Below, piece by piece: positions 35,153 to 44,978 of a DNA stretch of 64,000 nucleotides. The position numbers and the translations under genes were made by a program. Numbering within the stretch: position 1 is the stretch's first letter; each line of letters starts with the position of its first letter. The DNA is from Alteromonas lipotrueae (lineage in GTDB: Bacteria > Pseudomonadota > Gammaproteobacteria > Enterobacterales > Alteromonadaceae). The stretch spans positions 248,001-312,000 of the forward strand of contig NZ_JAESDI010000002.1 of NCBI RefSeq assembly GCF_019249215.1, in the 5' to 3' direction. The notes under the pieces are model-generated. The model was not told the DNA's origin. It searched no databases and saw only the letters and a program-made list of their open reading frames with translations.

Positions 35153-37345
35153 CTAATACTGGTAGCCAAGAGACTCAGCACGCTCAAACGCCGCTTCAGA
35201 CAGAGCGTCTTTACCATTGAAACCATGCACAATACCCAATAAATACTGCACTTCTCCATTGTCTTTATTGCTATTAGCAAGTTCGCTTACGTATTCTAAC
35301 GCCTCGTCAAAGTGTCCACTATCAAGCAGGGCGCGCGAGTGCGCTATTTGCTCTTCTATAGATAACGTTGCGTGGCTTTGCGGTGATGTTGCCATGACCT
35401 TGTCGTATACGAACATACTCTCGCTGCCTTTTTGAAAGGCATCAATAGCATTAAAAAAGGCTGCGTATTCTTCAACCGGTATGGTTTGCGCATACAGTAC
35501 GAATTTTGAGGTACTTATTACTTCGTTATCACTAGGCTGCGCAGTATGTGTTATTTCAAAAAATTGGTTTTGATAATTGCTGGCAGGGCCATTTTGCACT
35601 AGCTCAGCATCCGGCCATGGAGCTGGATAGGTAATAGAAAGTTCTACCGTAATGGGTATTTGTATATAAAGGTCTTGGTCGCGCTCAGATACAGGTTCCA
35701 TAATGGAAAAACCGGTAAAGACTTTCAAAATTTGCGCATAGTTCATGCTGTAATGAAAACGAGAAATATCTTCAGTAATAGAGAGTAAATCTACAAACTT
35801 TCCCTCTATTTCAAAAGGTGTAGCCGAGTCTGCGGGATCCGTTGCGGTAAACGACGTTACTCGATTATCGTGAACAAATGGCGACAGAAGTTGCTCTACT
35901 ACAGCGCGCTTTTCTGGCGAAAATTGATAATAATTACGAAGGTTCGTTTCTACCTGACCGTCAAAACTCATCTTTACTGATGCGCCTAATGCAGAATCAT
36001 TCAGCGAATAATCAACCCCCACTTTTGCCACATTCTCTTCAGGTTGAACATGGGGAACTTCTACTAGCTCACCCGCGCTGCCCGTTACCACAAATGTACG
36101 TTTGCCCCCAAGCATGGCACTTAACCCTGGGAAAGTGCCCGTTTGGCCACTGGTATCTAGCCAATAACTACCTTCATCCGTGGTAACGTAAGTGATCATA
36201 TGGTTAAAGTTAAGTGCTGGTAAATCGTCAAATACAACACTTCCATTGTAGGTATTTACTAGTGCTGGTGACGCTTTTATACCGGCTTCGTTGAGTAGCG
36301 CCACAATAAGAGTTGTTTGGTCTTTACAGTCACCATAGGCGTTCTGCAGCACTTCTTGCGCAGTATGAGGCTGATAGCCCCCACGGTTAACATGCGCACC
36401 TATATAACGAACATTTTTTTGCATGTAATCAAACACCGCTTTTACTTTATCGGTCTGGGTGTCCTGATCACTAAACAGTTCATTCGCTAACGCGGTAACA
36501 TTATCTGCTGGCATCAAGCTTGGCTTGAATAAGTCCCAGTACCAATCATCTACTGTTTTCCAATTGTTCATCGTAGAGACGTAAACGAGAGGTAAGGTTT
36601 CATCGATAGGCGGCATGCCAGACTCAATTTCTATGCCTTCTAGCTTATCCATTTTCCACTCGTACTGCGTTGTGCTTCCACTTTTTGTCACAAGCGGAGA
36701 CAAATCTGTGTTTCGATTTTCGATATATAAATCAACGGTGTTTGGAATAGTGAGTGTGGTTAACGAGGACAGAATAGGATCGATTCTCACCCAGTTTTTT
36801 TGCGGTAAAAATTTTACGTGATTAAAGCGAATGCCGGTGAACCATTCACCATCTATAATCGCTTTCGTCTGCTTCTCGTCAATTTGGTACTCGATAATAT
36901 TACCGACTTTTAACTGAGGTACAGCGAACTCAATACGCTTCATATCATCAAGGTAATCGTCATTATTAGCTGACACTTCAGAGATAGCATCATCTTGCAT
37001 ATTGAAAATTTGACCGTCGGCAGCAATTACCCGAGCAAAATCGATACTGCTAGTGTGATAATAAGCATTGAACGAGTTAACTAATTTTGAATAGTCGGAT
37101 ACCGCCTCTTCGCTTGCAATATAGATAGCACGGTAATATTTGGTGGACTCTAAACGTTGCTCGTCGACCGTAATTTCGGTTCTGCGACTGAGTATTACCG
37201 CCCCGCTGTCTGCATATTCTGTAGCCTCTGTTTTGAGTGCTAATAAAGTCTCGGCATCGGGACCTATACTCGTCGTTTCTGCACTTGCGTTAGTTATCGA
37301 AAAGAAACTCAAAAAGATAACGAACACTCGGATATATACTGCCAT
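35153..37345 (-). CDS. Exported DUF3857 and transglutaminase-like domain protein
   Basis: A 730-aa exported protein. I choose the ATG at 37345 (MAVYIRVFVIFLSFF), with AAGGAAG 6 nt upstream; the frame is open 16 codons more. A signal peptide ends near SITNASA. An N-terminal DUF3857 domain (about 55-235) precedes a transglutaminase-like domain (about 280-410) with the triad C340 (YGDCKD), H382 (FNHMI) and D397 (YWLDTSG), followed by a beta-rich region and a C-terminal TPR-like segment (about 690-730). The triad is complete, so a peptide- or amide-cleaving or crosslinking activity is possible. The lipoprotein with TPR repeats just downstream is a likely partner. The target is unknown. Confidence 0.85.
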   Translation of the reverse strand: MAVYIRVFVIFLSFFSITNASAETTSIGPDAETLLALKTEATEYADSGAVILSRRTEITVDEQRLESTKYYRAIYIASEEAVSDYSKLVNSFNAYYHTSSIDFARVIAADGQIFNMQDDAISEVSANNDDYLDDMKRIEFAVPQLKVGNIIEYQIDEKQTKAIIDGEWFTGIRFNHVKFLPQKNWVRIDPILSSLTTLTIPNTVDLYIENRNTDLSPLVTKSGSTTQYEWKMDKLEGIEIESGMPPIDETLPLVYVSTMNNWKTVDDWYWDLFKPSLMPADNVTALANELFSDQDTQTDKVKAVFDYMQKNVRYIGAHVNRGGYQPHTAQEVLQNAYGDCKDQTTLIVALLNEAGIKASPALVNTYNGSVVFDDLPALNFNHMITYVTTDEGSYWLDTSGQTGTFPGLSAMLGGKRTFVVTGSAGELVEVPHVQPEENVAKVGVDYSLNDSALGASVKMSFDGQVETNLRNYYQFSPEKRAVVEQLLSPFVHDNRVTSFTATDPADSATPFEIEGKFVDLLSITEDISRFHYSMNYAQILKVFTGFSIMEPVSERDQDLYIQIPITVELSITYPAPWPDAELVQNGPASNYQNQFFEITHTAQPSDNEVISTSKFVLYAQTIPVEEYAAFFNAIDAFQKGSESMFVYDKVMATSPQSHATLSIEEQIAHSRALLDSGHFDEALEYVSELANSNKDNGEVQYLLGIVHGFNGKDALSEAAFERAESLGYQY

Positions 37346-37541
37346 CCCATTCTTCCTTGTTGATACAAATTCCAACCAAACGCGTGCGTTCAACTGTTTA
37401 TTTTTTAAGTTATGCTGCCGTATCTTGCGTTAATTGTCGATAAGAGATTTCTTATATCAGTGCCCCTTTAAATTTGTCTGATAAATATCGCGCTTCACAA
37501 CGAGCTAATTAGCTACTAATCGATTAATTTAGAACAAAAAA

Positions 37542-37562
37542 AAGCCCTTAAAATAAGGGCTT
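37542..37562 (-). terminator. Terminator of ssb
   Basis: AAGCCCTTA (37542-37550) pairs with TAAGGGCTT (37554-37562) around a 3-nt loop; on the minus strand it ends in eight Ts, about 40 nt after the ssb stop. Confidence 0.9.
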
Positions 37563-37601
37563 AGTATCTATTTTTGATTTACAAAAAAGCTTTATCAGAA
37601 T

Positions 37602-38189
37602 TTAAAACGGAATATCATCATCAAAATCAAAGTCTGGCTCTGCCATTGGAGGCTGCTTAGGCTGTGACTGACCACCGCCTTGATTAGGCGCTTGTTGTTG
37701 GTAACCGCCTTGGTTTTGACCACCTTGATTTTGGCCGCCTTGCTGCTGATAACCACCTTGGCTTTGACCACCTTGTTGCTGGTATCCACCTTGCTGGTTA
37801 TTCTGAGGGCGTTGATAACCGCCACCCGCATTACCACCGCCACCTTCACCACCGCGACCACCAAGCATTTGCATTTGGTCTACAATGATTTCTGTAGTGT
37901 AACGGTCTTGGCCTGACTGATCTTGCCACTTACGCGTTTGCAATTTACCTTCAACGTAAATTTGAGAACCCTTTTTCAGATATTCTCCGGCAATTTCTGC
38001 TAAGCGACGGTACATAGTAAGGCGGTGCCACTCAGTGCGTTCCTGCATTTGGCCTTGCGGATCTTTCCAGCTTTCGCTGGTAGCCAAGCTTAGGTTCGCA
38101 ACGGCGTTACCGTTAGGCATGTATCGTACTTCAGGATCATTACCTAGATTTCCCACAAGTATGACCTTGTTAACGCCTTTCGTTGCCAT
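37602..38189 (-). CDS. ssb: Single-stranded DNA-binding protein
   Basis: Binds and protects single-stranded DNA in replication, recombination and repair, as a tetramer. The OB-fold is at residues 1-112 ([40 protein letters not shown]). The C-terminal tip DFDDDIPF is the acidic partner-binding tail. Between them is a Gly/Gln-rich linker (about 113-180) made of near-repeats of [10 protein letters not shown], longer and more regular than in Escherichia coli SSB. The start has AGGAG 8 nt upstream. As I recall, ssb lies beside uvrA or the msh locus in related genera; here both flank it, with insertions on each side. Confidence 0.97.
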   Translation of the reverse strand: MATKGVNKVILVGNLGNDPEVRYMPNGNAVANLSLATSESWKDPQGQMQERTEWHRLTMYRRLAEIAGEYLKKGSQIYVEGKLQTRKWQDQSGQDRYTTEIIVDQMQMLGGRGGEGGGGNAGGGYQRPQNNQQGGYQQQGGQSQGGYQQQGGQNQGGQNQGGYQQQAPNQGGGQSQPKQPPMAEPDFDFDDDIPF

Positions 38190-38297
38190 TGGTGTCTCCT
38201 GTAACGTATTTAGTGCCTTGCTGCTCTATCACTTTGTGACAACAACAAGTGCGAAAGTTTCATCGATATTAGCCGGTTAGTATATCTTATTTTGAAC

Positions 38298-38321
38298 GAG
38301 AGAAATTAAGTTTTTTCTCTC
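38298..38321. promoter_or_regulatory. Hairpin in the ssb upstream region
   Basis: GAGAGAAA (38298-38305) pairs with TTTCTCTC (38314-38321) around an 8-nt T-rich loop, about 110 bp upstream of ssb. It may be a regulatory hairpin or part of the promoter. No SOS-type LexA box was recognised in this gap. Confidence 0.3.
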
Positions 38322-38392
38322 CCGCGCGCTTTCAAATTTGAACGCTATCAAAATTTTCATCGCTTGTCGGCTGAACTTTCGCATGGTTTTCT

Positions 38393-38418
38393 TAGGCGCT
38401 TACTAGAATAAGCGCCTA
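38393..38418. other. Hairpin after the galactose symporter gene
   Basis: TAGGCGCTTA (38393-38402) pairs with TAAGCGCCTA (38409-38418) around a 6-nt loop, 29 nt past the stop of sglT. It has no clear T-run on either strand, so it may be a weak terminator or an RNA-stabilising hairpin. Confidence 0.5.
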
Positions 38419-38446
38419 TACCATTACTCTTTTCCACCAATTATTT

Positions 38447-40009
38447 TTACCACCAAGCCCCATAGAAGGCGATAAGCAAACACACCACGGCGAAAGCGGC
38501 AATATTGAACCCTTTCGTTGTAGCGAATTCGACCTCGTCTAAATCTACCGCATTTTCATGTACACCTTTTTTCTCTGCAAGCGACACGATAATAGCCACA
38601 GAAACACAAAGTAAGAACACAATTCCAACACGGTCAATAAATGGCAGTTCAGGCCAGAATTGACGGAATACAATACTAAGTACAAACGAACCTAGTGCCG
38701 CACACAGTCCACCGGTTGCAGTGGTCTTCTTCCAGAACATGCCCAATACAAACAAGGCGCAAATACCTGGCGTAAAGAAGCCAGTAAACTCTTGGATATA
38801 TTGAAAGGCTTGGTCGAAATTCCCCAGTAGCGGTTTTGCCGTAACCATGGCAATAATAAGTGATACAAAGCTCACTATACGCCCTACTTTCACATAGTGA
38901 TGTTGGCTTTCATTTGGGCGTTTGTCTTTATATAAATCCATAGTGAAAATGGTCGATACACTGTTGGTCATCGAGGCTAACGACGACACAATAGCTGCTA
39001 CTAACGCGGCAAAAATAACCCCTTTCAACCCTACTGGCATCATGCTCATTAGTGATGGGTAGGCTTGATCAGGCTTTGAAAGTTCTGGCACTAATAGCAC
39101 TGCCGCAATGCCTGGTAACACCACAATCAATGGCATTAACAGTTTAAGGAATGCAGCAAACGCAATCCCTTTTTGGGCTTCTTGTAGGCTTTTCGCCGCC
39201 AATGTGCGCTGAATAATGTATTGGTTAAAGCCCCAGTACGACAGGTTCATTATCCACATACCACCAATGAGTACGGAAATGCCCGGCAAGTCCATATAAT
39301 GCGGATTATCTTTCGATAAAATCATATCGAATTTTTCAGGTAGCTGGTTGCTAAGGTCGATAAAACCTTGAATGGGGCCATTACCGCCACTGATTAAATT
39401 AAGCGCGGTGTAAGACAAAAACAGGCCGCCGAATATTAATAGCACCACTTGTATAATATCGGTAAGTGCCACAGCTTTTAGCCCGCCGTATAACGAATAA
39501 GCTAGCGAGAAAGCACCTAGGAATATCATGCCGTAAACCATGTCCACACCAGCAATGGTGTTAATGGCTAAAGCGCCCAACCACAAGACTGCGGTTAAGT
39601 TTACAAATACGTAAACCCCTAACCAAAATACTGCCATGACTTTACGCACTCGATGGTCGTAACGCTGCTCTAAGAACTGCGGCATGGTATATATTTTGTG
39701 CTTTAAGAAAATAGGTAAAAAGTATTTTCCTACAATAATAAGTGTGATGGCTGCCATCCACTCATAAGAGGCAATAGCTAAACCTAGCTGATAGCCAGAG
39801 CCTGACATACCAATGATCTGCTCTGCCGATATATTTGCTGCAATTAGCGAGGCCCCTATTGCCCACCACGGCAAGCTAGAGCCTGCTAAGAAGTAGTCGT
39901 TCGTATCTTTTTCGTGCCCCTGCTTTTCCCTTGATACCCACCATGCGATGCCGATAAGCGCCACCACATAGATCACAAACACTGTGATATCTAACGATGC
40001 TAATTTCAT
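38447..40009 (-). CDS. sglT: Sodium/galactose symporter, vSGLT-like
   Basis: A 520-aa SSS-family symporter closely resembling Vibrio parahaemolyticus vSGLT over the segments recalled (DYFLAGSSLPWWAIGASLIA, NISAEQIIGMSGSGY, LSYWGFNQYIIQRTLAAKSL). It should import galactose (or glucose) with sodium. The start is the ATG at 40009 (MKLASLDITVF) with GGGAAAA upstream; a TTG four codons earlier is less likely. About 14 membrane helices are expected. It follows galK on the same strand, but a strong terminator separates them, so it has its own promoter in 40010-40205. The symbol follows usual naming for such proteins. Confidence 0.93.
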   Translation of the reverse strand: MKLASLDITVFVIYVVALIGIAWWVSREKQGHEKDTNDYFLAGSSLPWWAIGASLIAANISAEQIIGMSGSGYQLGLAIASYEWMAAITLIIVGKYFLPIFLKHKIYTMPQFLEQRYDHRVRKVMAVFWLGVYVFVNLTAVLWLGALAINTIAGVDMVYGMIFLGAFSLAYSLYGGLKAVALTDIIQVVLLIFGGLFLSYTALNLISGGNGPIQGFIDLSNQLPEKFDMILSKDNPHYMDLPGISVLIGGMWIMNLSYWGFNQYIIQRTLAAKSLQEAQKGIAFAAFLKLLMPLIVVLPGIAAVLLVPELSKPDQAYPSLMSMMPVGLKGVIFAALVAAIVSSLASMTNSVSTIFTMDLYKDKRPNESQHHYVKVGRIVSFVSLIIAMVTAKPLLGNFDQAFQYIQEFTGFFTPGICALFVLGMFWKKTTATGGLCAALGSFVLSIVFRQFWPELPFIDRVGIVFLLCVSVAIIVSLAEKKGVHENAVDLDEVEFATTKGFNIAAFAVVCLLIAFYGAWW

Positions 40010-40209
40010 AGTTTTTCCCAACGATTATTTTAGTTTTGCGGTGCGAATTTTCTCGATGCAGGGTCGATGAAGGCTATTGGTTTTATTATTTTTGTAAAAG
40101 TTAAAGTCCACACCATGACTTTCTTTATGACTTTGCCAAAAAGCGCATCATTAATATCACATTTCATTAACTTAGATGAACAAGAATTGTAAATTTAAGG
40201 CAAAAAAAA

Positions 40210-40236
40210 GCGTTGTTTTGAAATTCAAAACAACGC
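40210..40236 (-). terminator. Terminator of the galTK operon
   Basis: GCGTTGTTTTG (40210-40220) pairs with CAAAACAACGC (40226-40236) around a 5-nt loop; on the minus strand it ends in eight Ts, about 50 nt beyond the galK stop. Confidence 0.92.
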
Positions 40237-40286
40237 AAGGGGCACAATCAATTGTTAACGGGAATCTTGTGTATTACATATAATGT

Positions 40287-41426
40287 TTAAGCAAATGCAC
40301 CTTGAGTGGCAGTGCATACATATATATCGGCTGTGTAGCCAGTCTCATCAAAGTACTTATCAGCAACCACTTGCTTAACCGCATCGACAGAATCGGTTTG
40401 AACTAACGCCACAACGCAGCCGCCAAAACCACCGCCAGTCATGCGAACGCCACCGGTTTCACCTAATACTTCACCAATAATTTCAACAAGGTAGTCAATG
40501 GGCGGTACAGTAATTTCAAAGTCGTCGCGCATAGAAACATGCGACTCTGCCATCGCCTCACTCACCGTAGTGATATCACCTACCTTCAACGCTTCACTTG
40601 CACTTAATGTACGAGCATTTTCAGTAATAATATGACGAGCTCGGCGATAAACCACTTCAGGCATATGAGGCTTAGCGGTTTCCAGCATTTCAATAGTCGC
40701 TTCACGTAACGACGGAACGCTTAATAACGAAGCGCTTTGTTCACATTGTTCACGGCGCAAGTTGTATTCGCTATCTACCAAACCACGTTTTACATTTGAG
40801 TTAATAATGACGATTTGATGTGACGACGGAAGCGGAGAATGTTCAATCGCCAGTGATTGGCAATCAAGCAACATTGCACTTCCTTCGTGCCCCATGGCCG
40901 AGACCAATTGATCCATAATGCCGCACGAACAGCCCACAAAGGTGTTTTCAGCTTTCTGACCAAGTAAGGCCGCTTGAACACCGTCTAGCGGTAATTCATA
41001 TAGTGCGCTAAGCGCTTTCAAAATGGCAATTTCAAAAGACGCAGATGAACTTAAGCCTGCGCCTTGTGGCACGTTGCCAGTAACGACAAGATTGGCACCA
41101 GCGAAATCAGGTAAGGCATCTTTAAGGACTTTAATCACGCCACGCACATAGTTCGCCCAGCCTTGATTATCGTCATACTGAATGTCAGCAAGTGAAAACT
41201 GGTTTTGCTGATTTTCATAATCAAGCGCTGTCACAACGATATCGTTGTCATCACGTTTGGACGCAGCTACCCAAGTACCAAAGTTAATGGCAGCTGGAAA
41301 CACAAATCCTTCGTTGTAGTCGGTATGCTCACCGATTAGGTTCACTCGCCCCGGGGCGTGGGCGATGAGCGTAGGCTCAGTACCGAAACAACGTATAAAT
41401 TCTGATGACAGTAACTGGTTATCCAT
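40287..41426 (-). CDS. galK: Galactokinase GalK
   Basis: Phosphorylates alpha-D-galactose at C1 with ATP, the first committed step of the Leloir pathway. A GHMP kinase of 379 aa. The galactokinase signature [12 protein letters not shown] is at 26-37, the ATP-loop [11 protein letters not shown] at 122-132, and the third GHMP motif [14 protein letters not shown] near 328-341. The ATG overlaps the galT end by 8 bases, so translation is coupled. No galE is present nearby; UDP-galactose epimerase must be encoded elsewhere. Confidence 0.97.
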   Translation of the reverse strand: MDNQLLSSEFIRCFGTEPTLIAHAPGRVNLIGEHTDYNEGFVFPAAINFGTWVAASKRDDNDIVVTALDYENQQNQFSLADIQYDDNQGWANYVRGVIKVLKDALPDFAGANLVVTGNVPQGAGLSSSASFEIAILKALSALYELPLDGVQAALLGQKAENTFVGCSCGIMDQLVSAMGHEGSAMLLDCQSLAIEHSPLPSSHQIVIINSNVKRGLVDSEYNLRREQCEQSASLLSVPSLREATIEMLETAKPHMPEVVYRRARHIITENARTLSASEALKVGDITTVSEAMAESHVSMRDDFEITVPPIDYLVEIIGEVLGETGGVRMTGGGFGGCVVALVQTDSVDAVKQVVADKYFDETGYTADIYVCTATQGAFA

Positions 41427-42474
41427 GGGTATTCTCGCGTTTCTTATAATGCACTACAGGCAGTGCTTTTAATCGGTCTGCAGCTTGCTCTGGCGTAAGA
41501 TCACGCTGAGCTTCAGCCATCATTTCGTAGCCAACCATAAATTTACGTACACTTGCTGAGCGTAAAAGTGGCGGGAAGAAATGGGCGTGTACAGTCCATT
41601 CTGGGTGCGTTTGGTTATCGAATGGCGCACTATGCCAGCCCATTGAATAAGGAAATGACGTTTCAAATAAGTTGTCGTAGCGGCTGGTGATATCACCAAT
41701 AATTTGCGCCAACGAGTAAGATTGCGCATCGGTTATGTTGTGTAGAGATTGCACATTGAAACGGGGAAGCAATAGGGTTTCAAAAGGCCAAGCAGCCCAG
41801 TACGGTACAACGACAACCCAGTCATCGTTTTGACAAACCACCCGCTCTTGCTTTTCCACTTCTTGTTCGGCGTAATCGAGCAACATAGGGCGTTGGTTTT
41901 CTGCATAGTATTGACCTAGTTGAATCAGCTTTTTAGCCGGGTCTGAAGGTAAATGCTGCTGCGCCCATACTTGACCGTGAGGATGCGGGTTTGAACATCC
42001 CATTGCAGAGCCCTTATTTTCAAACACTTGAACCCAGGTAAATGCTTTGCCCAGTTCTTCGGTTTGTGCTTTCCAACAATTCACCACATCGGCACGTTCA
42101 TCGTCGGTAAGTTCTGGCAACGTTTTGCTGTGATCGGGAGAGAAGCAGATAACACGGCTGCAACCTTGCTCGGTTTCAAATTGGAACAACCCACTTTTTT
42201 CACTGGCTTGTTCTGTGTCTTTTTTCAATGCGGCAAAATCATTTTCAAAAACAAATGTGCCCGTGTAGTTTGGGTTCACTTCACCGTTTACCCGCGTATT
42301 TCCTGGGCATAAATAGCAAGTGGGATCGTATGAGGGCTTTTGCTCGTTTGAAGGCTCTTCAGATTGTCCCTGCCAAGGGCGCTTAGCGCGATGTGGCGAC
42401 ACTAGAACCCATTCGCCTAGTAATGGGTTGTAACGGCGATGTGGATCGTCAGTTGGGTCGAAGGGCTTGCCCAT
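41419..42474 (-). CDS. galT: Galactose-1-phosphate uridylyltransferase GalT
   Basis: Transfers UMP from UDP-glucose to galactose 1-phosphate, giving UDP-galactose and glucose 1-phosphate. A HIT-superfamily enzyme of 351 aa. The catalytic HPH motif is in [10 protein letters not shown], with nucleophile H166, the same number as in Escherichia coli. A zinc-type pair CYLC is at 53-56. The start is the ATG at 42474 ([18 protein letters not shown]); a GTG four codons earlier overlaps the likely ribosome site GAGAG. The promoter region carries an operator-like palindrome at 42567. Confidence 0.97.
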   Translation of the reverse strand: MGKPFDPTDDPHRRYNPLLGEWVLVSPHRAKRPWQGQSEEPSNEQKPSYDPTCYLCPGNTRVNGEVNPNYTGTFVFENDFAALKKDTEQASEKSGLFQFETEQGCSRVICFSPDHSKTLPELTDDERADVVNCWKAQTEELGKAFTWVQVFENKGSAMGCSNPHPHGQVWAQQHLPSDPAKKLIQLGQYYAENQRPMLLDYAEQEVEKQERVVCQNDDWVVVVPYWAAWPFETLLLPRFNVQSLHNITDAQSYSLAQIIGDITSRYDNLFETSFPYSMGWHSAPFDNQTHPEWTVHAHFFPPLLRSASVRKFMVGYEMMAEAQRDLTPEQAADRLKALPVVHYKKRENTHG

Positions 42475-42566
42475 AATTTCTCTCACTATTTACTTGGCTT
42501 TTGTTGCAATTTCGCCACACCTTCACTAAAAATACCTTGCGTGGAGGGGGTGTAATTAAACCAATA

Positions 42567-42581
42567 GGTTAAACGTTTACC
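42567..42581. promoter_or_regulatory. Probable GalR-type operator of galTK
   Basis: GGTTAAACGTTTACC is a near-perfect palindrome about CG, 93-107 bp upstream of galT. Its half-sites resemble those bound by LacI/GalR regulators, and the core is shared with the sites ahead of the TonB receptor and the alpha-galactosidase. The LacI-family gene two genes away (43977) is the likely source of the regulator. Confidence 0.6.
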
Positions 42582-42675
42582 CTCAATGATATAGTAAGGG
42601 CAACCGATTATCAATTATCGAATAAAGATAATGTATTGTTAAATAAATTAACAATTCACATGTACTATTTTTCGT

Positions 42676-43692
42676 TTAATTCAGTTTAAATTGATACCGA
42701 ATTTCAGCGTTAAAGGGTTTTTCCGGATAAATGATGCAATCAGGAAACTGTGGCTTATTTGGTGCGTCAGGGAAGTGCTGAGGCTCTAAGCATAATGCGC
42801 CAAGCTGACTATCAGTTTCTAAACTTCCAGTGTAAAACTGAATACCCGGCAAGTCGGTGTATAAATCCATTTGCAGGTGTGTATCTTCAGCAAAAACTTG
42901 AGCCTGAGGTTTTCCAGCAACCGCTTCATTTAGTACGAAGTTATGATCGTATCCACCCACTAAATTATACAAATCATGTGATTTCGCGCTGTTTTCGTTC
43001 ACCCGCGTTAGTGCACTAAAGTCGAACGGCGTATCTGCTACTTCTACAAGTTTGCCTGTTGGCAACAGGGTATTGTCTGCATCGGTAACCTTCTTTGCGT
43101 CTATTTGCACAAAGGTGCTTCCCACTGTTTTATCTTTACTTAGCGTAAAATAAGCATGCTGGGTGAGGCTGAAAGGGGTCGCTTTGTCGGTGGTAGCGTT
43201 TAATGAAAGCGATAACGTATTAGAATCATTTAGGGTATAAACAGCCTCAACGTTTACGTTGCCAGGAAAACCTCCCTCGCCATCGGGGCTACGCAAGCTT
43301 AAAGATAACGAAACACTGTCTGCATGCGTTTCTGCCTTAGCTTCCCACATTTTTTTGTGGAATCCTGGAATACCGCCGTGCAAGTTGTGTTCACCTCCAT
43401 TTTTATCGAGATGATACTCAGTGCCTTCCAACGTGAACTTTCCATGCCCAATGCGGTTAGCAAAACGCCCTACAATTGCATTTCTATAACTGGGATCGTC
43501 TACATAGCCATCTATGGTTGAATATGACTGCACGCAAGCATGAAGCTTACCTTGGTCATCTGGCACATTTAATTCGTGAATTATGCCGCCATAATTCAAA
43601 ATTTTTGCCTGCATACCTTGTGAATTACTTAACATATAAAGGGTGACTTTCTCACCATCAACGACACCAAAATCAGACGCTTCAACTTTCAT
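42676..43692 (-). CDS. galM: Galactose mutarotase (aldose 1-epimerase) GalM
   Basis: Interconverts alpha and beta anomers of galactose, supplying alpha-galactose to GalK. A 338-aa aldose 1-epimerase of cytoplasmic type (no signal peptide). The family signatures NRIGHGKFTLEGTEYHLDKN and NLHGGIPGFHKKMWEA are present. Likely catalytic residues are the histidine in QHAYFTLS and the glutamate in LCLEPQHFPDAPN. It is upstream of galT on the same strand with a 201-bp gap holding an operator-like site, so galTK can be transcribed separately. Confidence 0.95.
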   Translation of the reverse strand: MKVEASDFGVVDGEKVTLYMLSNSQGMQAKILNYGGIIHELNVPDDQGKLHACVQSYSTIDGYVDDPSYRNAIVGRFANRIGHGKFTLEGTEYHLDKNGGEHNLHGGIPGFHKKMWEAKAETHADSVSLSLSLRSPDGEGGFPGNVNVEAVYTLNDSNTLSLSLNATTDKATPFSLTQHAYFTLSKDKTVGSTFVQIDAKKVTDADNTLLPTGKLVEVADTPFDFSALTRVNENSAKSHDLYNLVGGYDHNFVLNEAVAGKPQAQVFAEDTHLQMDLYTDLPGIQFYTGSLETDSQLGALCLEPQHFPDAPNKPQFPDCIIYPEKPFNAEIRYQFKLN

Positions 43693-43976
43693 AACAATGC
43701 ATTAACCTTTTTTGCAAGAAATGAAGATTACCATTTTTTAATTTACAGGCTGGCACGACCTCAACAGCAAGGAGGGTATACGTTTTCTTACTCCGTTTAT
43801 AGTGCTATTTCGCACAACATTTTTATGTTTTTTTGTAAATATACTGTACGCTGTACGCCATAACAGAGGATAGTTGCAGCCAATTTGGCTAAATTGAGTA
43901 GCAAAAGTGCTTACCGGCCAATCTAAACTGCGTGTCTTCACTTCTATAACCTAATAATAATTGCTAATTTTTCTGT

Positions 43977-44978
43977 ATGGCTACGATTAAAGACATTGCT
44001 CAGGCTGCAGGTGTATCGCTTGCTACCGTTTCTCGCGTTATAAATAACGGCCCTAAAGTTGGCAAAGATACTCGTCAACGGGTAAAACTCATCATGGAAG
44101 AAATGGGTTATAGACCCAATGCGAATGCCAGAGCTTTGGTGACTAAGCGCAGTGCGTCGTTAGGCGTAGTGTTGGCTGAACTTCACGACCCTTTTTTCGC
44201 TATGCTTGCCCATGGTGTAGAAACCGTTACTCGTAAGAATAACGTTCAAATTCTATTAAGTGCGGGCTCTATAGAAAAAGAAACCGAACTTCGGGCTATC
44301 GAAATTTTGCTGGAACACCGCGTTGAAGCCATGGTGGTTCACAGCAAAGCATTGGATGATAAAAGCCTTATCGACTTTGCTAAGCAAGTACCGGGCTTTG
44401 TACTAATCAACCGCTATATCCCTGAAATTGCTAATCGTTGCGTTTGGTTAGATAACGTAACTGGTGGACGCCTGATGGCTGAACACGCGATCAACCAAGG
44501 ACATAAAAGTTTGGCGGTAATAAGTAGTCAATACCGCATTGATGACCCTAATCACAGGTTAGAAGGCATCGTAACCGCTGTCGAAGCAGCCAAGCTTACC
44601 TTACCTGAAAGCATGATTGAGTATGCGACCCCAGATCAAGAAGGTGGTGAATTAGCCATGCAGAACTTACTCGCTACTGGCGCTGAATTTACTGCGGTGC
44701 TTGCCTATAATGATGCGATGGCGTCTGGTGCAATGACCATGTTACAAGACCATGGCATTGCAGTCCCCGAGCAAGTGTCGGTGATGGGCTATGATGATGT
44801 GCTATTAGCTAAATATTGCCGACCTAAATTGACAACCTTGCGTTATCCAATAGAAATGATGGCTGCTAAAGCCGCAGAGCTAGCGCTGAAATATGCTGCA
44901 GGGGCAAAACCCGAAGAAGGTCTTACCTTTAAATACACCCCTACAGTCGTTAAGCGTGATTCGGTGGTACGGGTCTAG
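43977..44978 (+). CDS. LacI-family regulator, probably GalR-like
   Basis: A 333-aa LacI/GalR-family repressor. The N-terminal helix-turn-helix (TIKDIAQAAGVSLATVSRVIN, residues 3-23) is followed by the hinge helix (NANARALVTKRS) and a periplasmic-binding-protein-like sugar domain (about 60-333). It is divergent from galM and lies near galT, galK and sglT, so galactose or a metabolite is the likely inducer. Palindromes with an AAACGTTT core at 42567, 20852 and 14037 fit the type of site such proteins bind. A name such as galR would be inference only. Confidence 0.88.
   Translation: MATIKDIAQAAGVSLATVSRVINNGPKVGKDTRQRVKLIMEEMGYRPNANARALVTKRSASLGVVLAELHDPFFAMLAHGVETVTRKNNVQILLSAGSIEKETELRAIEILLEHRVEAMVVHSKALDDKSLIDFAKQVPGFVLINRYIPEIANRCVWLDNVTGGRLMAEHAINQGHKSLAVISSQYRIDDPNHRLEGIVTAVEAAKLTLPESMIEYATPDQEGGELAMQNLLATGAEFTAVLAYNDAMASGAMTMLQDHGIAVPEQVSVMGYDDVLLAKYCRPKLTTLRYPIEMMAAKAAELALKYAAGAKPEEGLTFKYTPTVVKRDSVVRV

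Noticed and set aside
37650..37850. Short tandem repeats that could suggest a CRISPR or minisatellite
   Set aside because: The tract is in frame and codes for the Gly/Gln linker of SSB; repeats are irregular and there are no spacers.
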